Shown here one piece after another: positions 1 through 14,516 of a stretch of DNA of 64,000 nucleotides. The stretch is from Arthrobacter sp. ISL-85. GTDB lineage: Bacteria; Actinomycetota; Actinomycetes; Actinomycetales; Micrococcaceae. Position 1 is the stretch's first letter; each line of letters starts with the position of its first letter. Location: positions 248,001-312,000 of the forward strand of contig NZ_JAGGPQ010000016.1 of NCBI RefSeq assembly GCF_018613675.1, written 5' to 3'. Made by a program: the position numbers and the translations under genes. The notes under the pieces are model-generated. The model was not told the origin of the DNA and did no database searches. It saw only the letters and a program-made list of their open reading frames with translations.

Positions 1-161
1 TCAAGCTGGCCGAGAACTACGCGGCAGCACTGGAAGAGGTGCTTCGCCTCAAGCCGTCCGCTGCGAAGGGCCGCTACATCCAGAAGGCAACCGTTGCCAC
101 CACGTTCGGCCCCGGCATCTCTGTCGACCCCAACGTCACCAAGGTGCTCACCGAGGCGTAA
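1..161 (+). CDS. rplA: 50S ribosomal protein L1, 3' end only
   Basis: The reading frame is open from the window edge (first full codon at base 3) to a TAA at 159-161 and gives 52 C-terminal residues. They include [19 protein letters not shown], followed by a VDPNV segment, which matches the end of bacterial L1. L1 binds 23S rRNA at the L1 stalk and represses its own mRNA. The position just upstream of an L10 leader and rplJ-rplL is the usual rplK-rplA-rplJ-rplL order. The gene is cut only by the window edge, and a strong terminator follows it. Confidence 0.93.
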   Translation, partial: KLAENYAAALEEVLRLKPSAAKGRYIQKATVATTFGPGISVDPNVTKVLTEA

Positions 162-206
162 TCCCTCACTGACGCTCCTGCTCCCGGATTGATTCGGGAG
201 CAACCG

Positions 207-248
207 AAGACCGTCCCGCCGCTTGTGCGCCGGGACGGTCTTCTTTTT
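207..248 (+). terminator. Intrinsic terminator after rplA
   Basis: GACCGTCCCG (209-218) pairs perfectly with CGGGACGGTC (231-240), and flanking AA/TT pairs extend the stem. A T-rich tail follows at 241-248. It ends the rplK-rplA transcript and separates it from the GNAT gene and the rplJ operon. Confidence 0.9.
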
Positions 249-326
249 TGCGGACCGGCCCGTGGCTGCAAGGCGGCCAACCTGCGCCCCCCGTGGAACA
301 AAAGGCACCCGGCGCGCTCGGTAGAC

Positions 327-428
327 ACATGGAATGCCAGTGAAATCCAGCATATGCTGGCGATAAATACCGCACTTGGATTCAGGTCCGCTGGCTCTGA
401 AGGTGAGTGGCAGAAACGGCTGGGATGA
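327..428 (+). pseudogene. C-terminal remnant of a GNAT acetyltransferase paralogue
   Basis: This frame reads TWNASEIQHML, then LGFRSAG and WQKRLG, and stops at TGA 426-428. It aligns without gaps to the C-terminus of the intact GNAT gene just downstream (TWNAPENRYLL, LGFQTAG, WQKEL at 1432-1527), with 17 of 32 residues identical by my count. Nothing acetyltransferase-like precedes it; the rplA terminator lies about 80 bases upstream. I infer that an earlier tandem copy was deleted and only its last ~33 codons remain. It has no start signal of its own and should not make a functional protein. Confidence 0.7.
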
Positions 429-435
429 TGCCCGA

Positions 436-1554
436 ATGGCAATAGACGTGAAGATCGAGCAGCTATGGATTCCCGACTCACTGGACACCCCGGATGCAGC
501 GGACTTCCTCGCCGCCGTGGAGGTTGGCCGCAAGGTGCGGATGCAGACCTGGGGCAGTGACGATCTTGCTTACGGTCCCCAGGAAAAGCTGCTTGAGTTC
601 GCAGACCCGTATGAGCGCCAGCTTATCCTCGTTGCCAAAGTGGACGGCGCCATCGTGGGCACAGTTGATATCGCGCTGCCCCTGACAGATCACCTGGACC
701 TTGCTGAGCTCACCCTGGACATCCTGCCCGAGTTCCAGCGGCAGGGTGTGGGCCGCCGTCTGCTCGAGGCCGCCGAACAGCTGGCCAGGGGCGAAGGCCG
801 CACCATGATCCTGGTTGACACCAACCACCCGGGCGCCTCACTGCACGAGTTTGAACGGGCCCAGCTGGTTCCCGGCTCCGGGCAGGGGTTTGTGCCCCTG
901 GAGAGCCGCGAAGTGGAGTTCGCGCAGAAGACCGGATACACCCTGCAGCACATCGAGCAGTTCAGCTCCTGCCTGCTGCCGCTGGATACCAAGCTGGTGG
1001 CCGACCTCCAGGCAGAAGCCGGGGAGGCAAACAACGGCAGGTACCGGCTGCACCATTGGACGGACCGCTGCCCCGACCTCTGGCTGGAGGCCGTGGCCGC
1101 CCTGGAAAACCAGGCCGGCGCCGACATGGACCCCTCACTCGACGTGCCCGTTGAACAGGACCTGGTGTTCGACGGCGGCATCCTGCGCGAGGCGGAGGAG
1201 GTCGCCATCGCGCAGGGCAGGAGAACGGTGGTCACCGCCGTCGAGCACATCGCCACCGGAACACTGGTGGGCCTGACAACCATCACCGTCCTGGCGCACC
1301 GGGCTGACGTCGTGTTCCAGGACGACACCCTGGTCCTGCAGGAACACCGGGGCAACAAACTCGGGCTGCTGATCAAGGTAGCCAACATGGAACGGCTCAG
1401 CGAGCAGTTCCCGGACGCGCGCATCATCTATACCTGGAATGCGCCAGAGAACCGGTACCTTCTGACGGTCAACAAGCAGCTCGGATTCCAGACGGCCGGG
1501 GTGACCGGAATCTGGCAGAAGGAGCTCCCCACGCTGCACACCAGCACCAGTTGA
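436..1554 (+). CDS. GNAT-family N-acetyltransferase with two GNAT-like halves
   Basis: A 372-aa cytoplasmic protein. The N-terminal half (about residues 10-165) is a recognisable GNAT fold with acetyl-CoA motif A, RQGVGRRLL, preceded by the beta-strand segment LAELTLDILPEF. The C-terminal half repeats the pattern with EHRGNKLGLLIK and ends in the TWNAPEN/LGFQTAG strand-helix motif. The family transfers acetyl from acetyl-CoA to an amine; the substrate cannot be told from sequence. ATG 436 is preferred because homology begins near MAIDVKIEQLW; an in-frame TTG at 376 would add 20 residues that overlap the upstream remnant. No strong ribosome site precedes either start. Confidence 0.85.
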   Translation: MAIDVKIEQLWIPDSLDTPDAADFLAAVEVGRKVRMQTWGSDDLAYGPQEKLLEFADPYERQLILVAKVDGAIVGTVDIALPLTDHLDLAELTLDILPEFQRQGVGRRLLEAAEQLARGEGRTMILVDTNHPGASLHEFERAQLVPGSGQGFVPLESREVEFAQKTGYTLQHIEQFSSCLLPLDTKLVADLQAEAGEANNGRYRLHHWTDRCPDLWLEAVAALENQAGADMDPSLDVPVEQDLVFDGGILREAEEVAIAQGRRTVVTAVEHIATGTLVGLTTITVLAHRADVVFQDDTLVLQEHRGNKLGLLIKVANMERLSEQFPDARIIYTWNAPENRYLLTVNKQLGFQTAGVTGIWQKELPTLHTSTS

Positions 1555-1563
1555 GCGGCCGAT

Positions 1564-1593
1564 TTGGCGGACCGGCAAAGCCTCGCGTAAGCT
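1564..1593 (+). promoter_or_regulatory. Probable promoter of rplJ-rplL
   Basis: TTGGCG (1564-1569) and TAAGCT (1588-1593) are separated by 18 bases. The pair lies just before the region that folds as an L10 leader. Placement supports it, but neither hexamer is perfect. Confidence 0.4.
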
Positions 1594-1599
1594 GGGAGC

Positions 1600-1797
1600 A
1601 CCAAAGACCGTCGGTTGTTGGAAATCCACTCTCCTGAACATGGCTCAACTCTGCAGTTGTGCGCAGGGGACCACAGTGGCTTTCCAGACGAAGGACCCTC
1701 AACGCAGGGCGGCCGGCGCAGGTGAACGAAGCAAAGCTCCACGGCATGACCGTGTTGAGCCAAGCCCCGTGCATCTGCGCGGGGCGTTTTTAGTTTT
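1600..1797 (+). promoter_or_regulatory. Ribosomal protein L10 leader with attenuator hairpin
   Basis: The ~200-base leader before rplJ contains AAAGACCGTCGGTTGTTGG, resembling the conserved start of L10 leader RNAs (binding site of the L10-L12 complex). It ends in a terminator-like hairpin: GCCCCGTGCA (1764-1773) against TGCGCGGGGC (1776-1785), with one GT pair, then GTTTTTAGTTTT. The known mechanism is autogenous repression of rplJ-rplL when L10-L12 is in excess. The hairpin with its U-run suggests control by transcription attenuation here. Confidence 0.75.
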
Positions 1798-1851
1798 AGC
1801 TCTCTTGAGCGGGGACCGTCGAATACCGGCACTATCCCCGGAAGGAGGGTT

Positions 1852-2433
1852 ATGGCAACGCCTACCAAGGTTTCAGCAGTAGCTGAGATCACTAACGATT
1901 TCAAGGAATCGAACGCCGCTGTCCTGACCGAATACCGCGGGCTCACCGTTGCACAGCTCAAGCAGCTGCGTGTTTCTCTCGGCCAGGACACCAAGTTCGC
2001 GGTCGTCAAGAACACCCTGACCGCCATTGCAGCCAAGGAAGCCGGTGTCGAAGCATTCGACGGCCAGCTTGCCGGCCCCACTGCAATCGCGTTCATCAAG
2101 GGTGACGCAGTTGCCGCTGCCAAGAGCCTGACGGATTTTGCCAAGGCCAACAAGCAGCTGGTCATCAAGACTGGTTACTTCGAGGGCAAGTCACTGGACG
2201 CCACCGAGGTCGCCGCACTGGCTGCCCTCGAGTCCCGCGAGCTGCAGCTCGCCAAGGTTGCAGGCGTCCTCAAGGCACCCGCCGCCGCAGCTGCACGCAT
2301 CATCGACGCACTGCGCCTCAAGCTTGAAGAAGAGAACGGTGCACCGGCAGCTGCCGAAGCGCCCGCCGCTGAAGAAGCCCCTGCCGCTGAAGCTGAAGCT
2401 GCCGCCGAAGCTCCCGCTGCCGAAGAGAACTAG
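1852..2433 (+). CDS. rplJ: 50S ribosomal protein L10
   Basis: A 193-aa protein starting at ATG 1852 behind a strong AAGGAGGG site. The N-terminal domain, with [16 protein letters not shown], is typical of L10, which anchors L12 dimers to the ribosomal stalk. It is longer than usual (about 165-175 aa) because of an acidic Ala/Glu/Pro tail from about residue 164 (repeats of APAAEEA). It forms an operon with rplL, 77 bases downstream, and is probably controlled by the leader at 1600-1797. Confidence 0.97.
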   Translation: MATPTKVSAVAEITNDFKESNAAVLTEYRGLTVAQLKQLRVSLGQDTKFAVVKNTLTAIAAKEAGVEAFDGQLAGPTAIAFIKGDAVAAAKSLTDFAKANKQLVIKTGYFEGKSLDATEVAALAALESRELQLAKVAGVLKAPAAAAARIIDALRLKLEEENGAPAAAEAPAAEEAPAAEAEAAAEAPAAEEN

Positions 2434-2510
2434 TTCTCTTTACCCCACCAGACTCCGGTGTATGCCCGGCTCCACGCCGTTCGGACACCACAACAGGAAG
2501 GACGCCAACC

Positions 2511-2888
2511 ATGGCGAAGCTCAGCAACGAAGAGCTCATTGAAGCTTTCAAGGAACTGACCATCATCGAGCTCTCCGAGTTCGTCAAGCTCTTCGAAGAG
2601 ACCTTCGAAGTTACCGCTGCTGCTGTAGCTGTTGCCGGCCCCGACGGCGGCGGCGCTGCTGAAGAGGTTGAAGAGAAGACTGACTTCGACGTCATCCTCG
2701 AAGCTGCCGGCGACAAGAAGATCGCGGTCATCAAGGAAGTTCGCGCCATCACCTCCCTCGGCCTCAAGGAAGCCAAGGACCTGGTTGACAGCGCACCCAA
2801 GGCTGTCCTCGAAGGCGCAACCAAGGAAGCTGCCGAGAAGGCCAAGGAGCAGCTCGAGGCTGCAGGCGCCACCGTTACCCTCAAGTAA
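2511..2888 (+). CDS. rplL: 50S ribosomal protein L7/L12
   Basis: A 125-aa acidic protein of normal length. Residues 1-30 are the dimerisation domain ([20 protein letters not shown]). The Ala/Gly hinge is around residues 37-55. The C-terminal factor-binding domain contains [20 protein letters not shown]. It recruits and stimulates the translational GTPases on the ribosome. Ribosome site GGAAGGAC precedes ATG 2511. A strong terminator follows. Confidence 0.97.
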   Translation: MAKLSNEELIEAFKELTIIELSEFVKLFEETFEVTAAAVAVAGPDGGGAAEEVEEKTDFDVILEAAGDKKIAVIKEVRAITSLGLKEAKDLVDSAPKAVLEGATKEAAEKAKEQLEAAGATVTLK

Positions 2889-2905
2889 CAACGCCTTTTT
2901 CCTTC

Positions 2906-2945
2906 GGAAACCCCGTCCACTCCGGTGGACGGGGTTTCCTGCTTT
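2906..2945 (+). terminator. Intrinsic terminator after rplL
   Basis: A perfect 15-bp stem, GGAAACCCCGTCCAC (2906-2920) with its complement at 2925-2939, and loop TCCG. The tail TGCTTT is modest. It may also face the convergent minus-strand gene ending at 2974. Confidence 0.85.
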
Positions 2946-2973
2946 AACGCGGGCCCTCGACCGGCGTCCCGGC

Positions 2974-3471
2974 TTAAGCGGGATCGCTGATGTCAGCCAC
3001 AACGGCGCCCAGGGCAGCGGTCAGCGCATCGGCCTCCACGAACGCGCTGTAGCCGTGCGCGCCGGCGCCCATGGAGATGCGCCGTCCAATGATCGTGCTG
3101 TCGGCATAGACGGGCCACGCGGTGGTGCTGCCCAGCGGCGTGATGGTGCCCCGCTCGTAGCCGGTGGCCTCCAGGGCGGTGCCCGCGGGTGGAAGGGACA
3201 GCTTGTTCACCCCCACCAGGGCACGGAGCTTGGGCCAGGAAATCTGCCGGTCACCCGGGATCAGCGCGAACAGGAACGTTCCGTCCTTGTGCTTGACCAC
3301 CAGGGACTTCACGATGTCCGCCGGGCTGATCCCCAGGATGGCCGCAGCCTCTTCAAGGCTCTTCGCTGCCGGCCTTTCCACCACGTCCACTTCCAGGCCA
3401 CGTGCGGCGGCGTCGGCCAGGAAACGTTCCCGTCCGACGCCGTCCGCACCGTTTCCGGCTGGGGCCGCCAT
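2974..3471 (-). CDS. YbaK/EbsC-family aminoacyl-tRNA deacylase
   Basis: A 165-aa single-domain protein. The segments RGLEVDVVERPAAKSLEEAA, ILGISPADIVKSLVVK and LIPGDRQISWPKLRAL are typical of the YbaK/ProX deacylase fold, which removes misattached amino acids (for example Cys or Ala from tRNA-Pro). Start ATG 3471 is chosen because it overlaps the thiolase stop by one base (TGATG), which implies translational coupling; an in-frame start 16 codons earlier would lie inside the thiolase gene. The exact tRNA substrate is not determinable. Confidence 0.85.
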   Translation of the reverse strand: MAAPAGNGADGVGRERFLADAAARGLEVDVVERPAAKSLEEAAAILGISPADIVKSLVVKHKDGTFLFALIPGDRQISWPKLRALVGVNKLSLPPAGTALEATGYERGTITPLGSTTAWPVYADSTIIGRRISMGAGAHGYSAFVEADALTAALGAVVADISDPA

Positions 3472-4670
3472 CAGTCGCGGTACAGCAGGAGGGCCTCGCC
3501 CTGCCCGCCCCCGCCGCAAAGGGATACTGCAGCCTTGCCGTTCCCGCGCCGCTTCAGCTCATGGGCGGCGTGGGCGGCCAGCCGGGCACCCGAGGCACCG
3601 ATCGGATGCCCCAGGGCGATGGCGCCGCCGTGGATGTTGCACTTCTCCAGCGGGTAGTCCAGGTCCTTGAGGGACTGCACCGCAACCGAACCGAATGCTT
3701 CATTGATTTCGATGAAGTCAAGGTCGGCAGTGCTCCAGCCCGCTTTGCCGAGGGCGTTCATGATGGCGTTCGAAGGCTGGGAATGCAGGGAGTTGTCAGG
3801 GCCGGCCACCTGTCCCGGCTTCCCGACCACGGCCAGGTATTCCAGTCCGTGCTCCTCGGCGTAAGTACGGGATGCGAGGACCAGGGCGGCGGCGCCGTCG
3901 GACAGGGGAGAGGAGTTGCCCGCCGTGATGGTGCCGTCGGTGACGAAAGCTGCCCGCAGGCCGGCCAGCGATTCAACCGAGGTATTGGGACGGACCCCTT
4001 CATCGGTGTCCACCACCAGGGGCTCGCCTTTCCGCTGCTTGACGCTCACAGGTGCGATCTCGCCGTCGAACGTTCCATTCTTTGCCGCAAGCGCCGCGCG
4101 CTGGTGCGATTGGGCGGCAACGTTGTCCTGGGAGGTGCGGTCAATGCCCAGCGCCAGGTTCCGCGTGTCGGTGGACAGGCCCATCGAGGCCCCATCGAAG
4201 GCATCGGTCAGCCCGTCATGGGCGGCAGCGTCCAGCGCCTGGATGGAACCGTACGTCCACCCCTGGCGTGACCCGGGAAGCAGGTGCGGTGCCCGGCTCA
4301 TCGACTCCTGGCCTCCCGCCACCACGACGGCCGCCTCGCCTGCGCGGATCATCCGTGCGGCGTCGATGACTGCGGTGAGGCCGGAAAGGCACACTTTGTT
4401 GACCGTCACCGCAGGGACGTTCCACCCGATGCCGGCACCGATGGCGCTCTGCCGCGCAGGGTTCTGCCCGGCGCCTGCCTGAAGGACCTGGCCCATGATG
4501 ACGGCCTCCACATCCGCTGCATCAACGCCGCTGGATTCCAGCGCGGCCCTGATGGCGTGGGCACCCAGATCCACTGCCGTGAGACTGGACAGTTGGCCGT
4601 TGATCCGGCCCTGCGGAGTCCGCGCCGCCCCGAGGATGACAACGTCGCTGCTGTCGGAAAAGTTGCCCAT
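3471..4670 (-). CDS. Acetyl-CoA C-acetyltransferase (thiolase)
   Basis: A 399-aa protein, normal length for a type II thiolase. The acyl-accepting cysteine is C94 in VNKVCLSGL; H355 lies in GHPIGASGARL and C385 in CGGGGQGEALL, the three classical active-site blocks. It condenses or cleaves acetyl-CoA/acetoacetyl-CoA or longer 3-ketoacyl-CoA; the blocks do not separate these. Start ATG 4670 is preferred over an in-frame start at 4730, because MGNFSDSSDVVILGAARTP aligns with the family N-terminus. It is coupled to the deacylase gene downstream. Confidence 0.93.
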   Translation of the reverse strand: MGNFSDSSDVVILGAARTPQGRINGQLSSLTAVDLGAHAIRAALESSGVDAADVEAVIMGQVLQAGAGQNPARQSAIGAGIGWNVPAVTVNKVCLSGLTAVIDAARMIRAGEAAVVVAGGQESMSRAPHLLPGSRQGWTYGSIQALDAAAHDGLTDAFDGASMGLSTDTRNLALGIDRTSQDNVAAQSHQRAALAAKNGTFDGEIAPVSVKQRKGEPLVVDTDEGVRPNTSVESLAGLRAAFVTDGTITAGNSSPLSDGAAALVLASRTYAEEHGLEYLAVVGKPGQVAGPDNSLHSQPSNAIMNALGKAGWSTADLDFIEINEAFGSVAVQSLKDLDYPLEKCNIHGGAIALGHPIGASGARLAAHAAHELKRRGNGKAAVSLCGGGGQGEALLLYRD

Positions 4671-4936
4671 GGTTACCACTTTCAATCCGGTTTCGGTGTA
4701 GGCCACCAAGGCTATCGTGAGCCTGGTCACCCCATCTATTCAAACGCTGGAAGCGCTATGTGCATTCCTGCCGCATCATCGACCTGCCCGTCTGGCTGCA
4801 GGCGCAGGGGAAGAGTCCCCATTGGCGGATGATGCACGACGGCGGCCGGTTGCGTAGGGTGGACGGCGAGGCTTTGCAGGGGGCGCGCTTTGCAGGGGGA
4901 CACCAGGTCCGGGGCCGGGACGGACGGAGCCACATC

Positions 4937-5437
4937 GTGAAGAAGACAAGTACAGCGGCGGCAACCGCGGTCATGGCTGCGTTGACGGGCAGTGCACTGG
5001 CCGCTTGCTCGGTGTCCACACCGGCGCCGGCGGAATCCAGCCAGTCCTCGGCAGTGCCGTCGCCCTCGGACCCCGGCACTCAACGCAGCAGCTCCGCCGC
5101 TTCCACTGGTCCCGGAAGCCACAGTGCGGCGGCCCGGTCGGGTGGAACCAGGGAAGCCTGCGAACTCTTCAACGAACTGGTGGCGGACTACGCTGCCGTT
5201 CCCCCCACCGATTCCAAGGGCTACGAAGACGTCTACTCGAAGGCCCAGGATGCCAAGGACACCGTTTCCGGGGACCTGCGGGGGCTCTTCACCTCGCTGG
5301 GCCTGCTGGCCATCAACCGCTCGTCGGCGGCGGACTCCGGGGGCAAGGCGTCGCAGGAATCGCAGGACGCCGTACGGGACGCAGTGTTTGCCAATGCGGG
5401 AACCTGCACGGCCGCGGGCGTCACGCTGCGCCTCTAG
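4937..5437 (+). CDS. Putative lipoprotein of unknown function
   Basis: GTG 4937, behind GGACGGAG, gives 166 aa. The N-terminus has lysines at 2-3, a hydrophobic stretch to residue 23 and a lipobox SALAAC with C24 as the lipidated residue. So it should be exported by Sec and anchored to the outer face of the membrane. Residues 25-65 are low-complexity Ser/Pro/Thr/Ala. The remainder is a small helical region beginning ACELFNELVADYAAVPPTD, which I do not recognise. It stands alone between the thiolase gene and the rpoB promoter region. Confidence 0.75.
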   Translation: MKKTSTAAATAVMAALTGSALAACSVSTPAPAESSQSSAVPSPSDPGTQRSSSAASTGPGSHSAAARSGGTREACELFNELVADYAAVPPTDSKGYEDVYSKAQDAKDTVSGDLRGLFTSLGLLAINRSSAADSGGKASQESQDAVRDAVFANAGTCTAAGVTLRL

Positions 5438-5479
5438 GCTGGCCCGCGAGGCGCAATGCCAAGACTGAAAACAAGGTGC

Positions 5480-5508
5480 TTGCAATCCGGCGGGATGTGG
5501 GGTAGACA
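5480..5508 (+). promoter_or_regulatory. Probable promoter of rpoB-rpoC
   Basis: TTGCAA (5480-5485), a 17-base spacer and TAGACA (5503-5508) form a good housekeeping-type promoter about 230 bases before the rpoB start. The long leader that follows holds two copies of TCATATAGCGG. Confidence 0.6.
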
Positions 5509-5565
5509 CGTAGGTTGTTTTGCCGTATCGTAGATATTTGCGTCTTCCCTGTTTACCTTCAGCCT

Positions 5566-5658
5566 TCATATAGCGGTGGGCTTTGCCTGGCAGCTGACTA
5601 CCAACGTGCCCAACAACGGTCACAGCATAGTCGGTCCAGGCCCCGGGTCATATAGCGG
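5566..5658 (+). promoter_or_regulatory. Two TCATATAGCGG motifs in the rpoB leader
   Basis: The 11-mer TCATATAGCGG occurs at 5566-5576 and 5648-5658 in the otherwise featureless interval 5509-5746, and again at 40886-40896 before rpoA. I did not see it anywhere else in the window. It could be a regulator site, an RNA element, or contain a -10-like TATAGC. The function is unknown; see findings. Confidence 0.5.
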
Positions 5659-5746
5659 AACCGGATGGTAGCGCTGCGGAGTCACTTCGCAGGGTGCACA
5701 GCGGGGGAGATCTGAAAACGCCTGAAGGTCTGTGGAAGGATCCCTC

Positions 5747-9256
<3,510 letters not shown>

Positions 9257-9266
9257 CAGGTCCGGT

Positions 9267-9294
9267 CCGACGGCGGGTGCCCACCCGCCGTCGG
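9267..9294 (+). other. rpoB-rpoC intergenic hairpin without U-tract
   Basis: CCGACGGCGGGT (9267-9278) pairs perfectly with ACCCGCCGTCGG (9283-9294) around a 4-base loop. No T-run follows, so simple intrinsic termination is unlikely. It may be an RNA processing or stability element between the two subunit genes. Confidence 0.6.
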
Positions 9295-9356
9295 GCCTGA
9301 CCTCCCTCATTCGTCAAGACTTCAGAATTTAGAGAACAAGAGAGAACAGGGACCAT

Positions 9357-13256
<3,900 letters not shown>

Positions 13257-13267
13257 CCAGCCCGGCG

Positions 13268-13316
13268 AAGGCCCCGTTTCTCTTCGGCAGTTTGCCGGGG
13301 AGGGGCGGGGCCTTTC
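13268..13316 (+). terminator. Probable terminator after rpoC
   Basis: AAGGCCCCG (13268-13276) pairs with CGGGGCCTT (13306-13314). The 29-base interval can form an inner CGGCA/TGCCG stem. A short TTTC tail follows. It separates rpoBC from the str operon. Confidence 0.7.
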
Positions 13317-13349
13317 GTATACACCCAATTAAGCCCCGGGATCAAGCCG

Positions 13350-13358
13350 TGCTAGACT
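13350..13358 (+). promoter_or_regulatory. Extended -10 element of the str operon promoter
   Basis: TGCTAGACT is an extended -10 box (TG, one base, TAGACT). No good -35 is visible 16-18 bases upstream, as is common for extended -10 promoters. A very similar TGCTAGGAT precedes the spc operon at 27169-27177. Confidence 0.45.
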
Positions 13359-13600
13359 GTAGGTAATTGTTTGTGTGGCAGTGGATGAAGGCCGCCGCAG
13401 CATCATTTTGGTTTTGTTCTCATGATGCCGGGTGTGAGCTTGTTTCCGGGTTGCGGGCTAGGTGCGCAACGAATGCCACGCTTTTGCACGCCTAAGTACG
13501 ATTCCAAATGTGCAGACTGCAGAAACAACGCCAAAATCGGTGCATCGACGGTTGACGCCTGGATGCGCCGGTAGAGATCAATCCAACGGAGAACACGAGA
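13359..13600 (+). other. Long untranslated leader of rpsL
   Basis: About 240 bases without a convincing gene. GCATCAT (13400-13406) and ATGATGC (13422-13428) can form a stem-loop early in the leader. A 50-codon open frame at 13422-13574 lacks a ribosome site and is not called. The leader length suggests RNA-level control of the str operon, but I recognise no known motif. Confidence 0.5.
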
Positions 13601-13975
13601 GTGCCTACGATTAACCAGCTGGTCCGCAAGGGCCGCACGCCTAAGGTCAAGAAGACCAAGGCTCCCGCGCTTAACGGCAGCCCGATGCGCCGCGGTGTTT
13701 GCACCCGCGTCTACACCACGACCCCGAAGAAGCCGAACTCGGCTCTGCGTAAGGTCGCCCGTGTGCGCCTCAACGGCGGCATCGAAGTTACCGCCTACAT
13801 CCCCGGTGTCGGCCACAACCTGCAGGAGCACTCCATTGTGCTCGTTCGCGGTGGTCGTGTGAAGGACCTTCCCGGTGTCCGCTACAAGATCGTCCGTGGC
13901 GCCCTCGATACCCAGGGTGTGAAGAACCGTAAGCAGGCCCGCAGCCGTTACGGCGCAAAGATGGAGAAGAAGTAA
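13601..13975 (+). CDS. rpsL: 30S ribosomal protein S12
   Basis: A 124-aa protein from GTG 13601, opening [11 protein letters not shown]. The decoding-site loop [13 protein letters not shown] (K43) and the KDLPGVRYK segment (K88) are both wild type, so no streptomycin-resistance substitution is seen. S12 checks codon-anticodon geometry in the A site. First gene of the str operon; rpsG starts two bases after its stop. Confidence 0.97.
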   Translation: MPTINQLVRKGRTPKVKKTKAPALNGSPMRRGVCTRVYTTTPKKPNSALRKVARVRLNGGIEVTAYIPGVGHNLQEHSIVLVRGGRVKDLPGVRYKIVRGALDTQGVKNRKQARSRYGAKMEKK

Positions 13976-13976
13976 T

Positions 13977-14447
13977 ATGCCTCGCAAGGGTCCGGCCCCC
14001 AAGCGGCCGCTCGTTTCGGATCCGGTTTACGGTTCCCCGCTGGTAACCCAGCTCATCAACAAGGTGCTTGTTGACGGCAAGAAGTCCACGGCAGAGCGCA
14101 TTGTCTACGGTGCACTCGAAGGCGCACGCGCCAAGTCCGGCGGCGACCCCGTTGCAGCCCTGAAGAAGGCCATGGACAACGTCAAGCCTTCGCTCGAGGT
14201 CCGCTCCCGCCGCGTCGGTGGCGCCACCTACCAGGTTCCGGTTGAGGTCAAGCCGGGCCGCTCCACTGCACTCGCCCTGCGGTGGCTGGTGGGCTACTCC
14301 AAGGCCCGCCGTGAAAAGACGATGACCGAACGCCTCCAGAACGAAATCCTGGATGCGTCCAACGGTCTCGGTGCCGCTGTGAAGCGTCGCGAAGACACCC
14401 ACAAGATGGCCGAGTCCAACAAGGCCTTCGCACACTACCGCTGGTAA
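13977..14447 (+). CDS. rpsG: 30S ribosomal protein S7
   Basis: A 156-aa protein of standard length, opening [19 protein letters not shown]. It nucleates assembly of the 30S head by binding the 3' domain of 16S rRNA. The ribosome site GGAGAAG lies inside the last codons of rpsL, so the two genes are tightly linked. In other bacteria S7 represses the str operon mRNA; a comparable site cannot be proven here. Confidence 0.97.
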   Translation: MPRKGPAPKRPLVSDPVYGSPLVTQLINKVLVDGKKSTAERIVYGALEGARAKSGGDPVAALKKAMDNVKPSLEVRSRRVGGATYQVPVEVKPGRSTALALRWLVGYSKARREKTMTERLQNEILDASNGLGAAVKRREDTHKMAESNKAFAHYRW

Positions 14448-14459
14448 TACTCCCCGGAC

Positions 14460-14485
14460 GCCGCCGGCTCAACCGAGCCGGCGGC
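14460..14485 (+). other. rpsG-fusA intergenic hairpin
   Basis: GCCGCCGGCTC (14460-14470) pairs perfectly with GAGCCGGCGGC (14475-14485) around AACC. There is no U-tract, so it is more likely a processing or regulatory structure than a terminator. The fusA ribosome site AAAGGAG lies about 20 bases downstream. Confidence 0.6.
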
Positions 14486-14516
14486 GGACGCGTAGTCCAT
14501 CCCAAAAGGAGACCCC

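Noticed and set aside
13422..13574. 50-codon frame with a cysteine cluster in the rpsL leader
   Set aside because: There is no ribosome site before either ATG and no recognisable protein; the CxxC-like pattern alone is weak.
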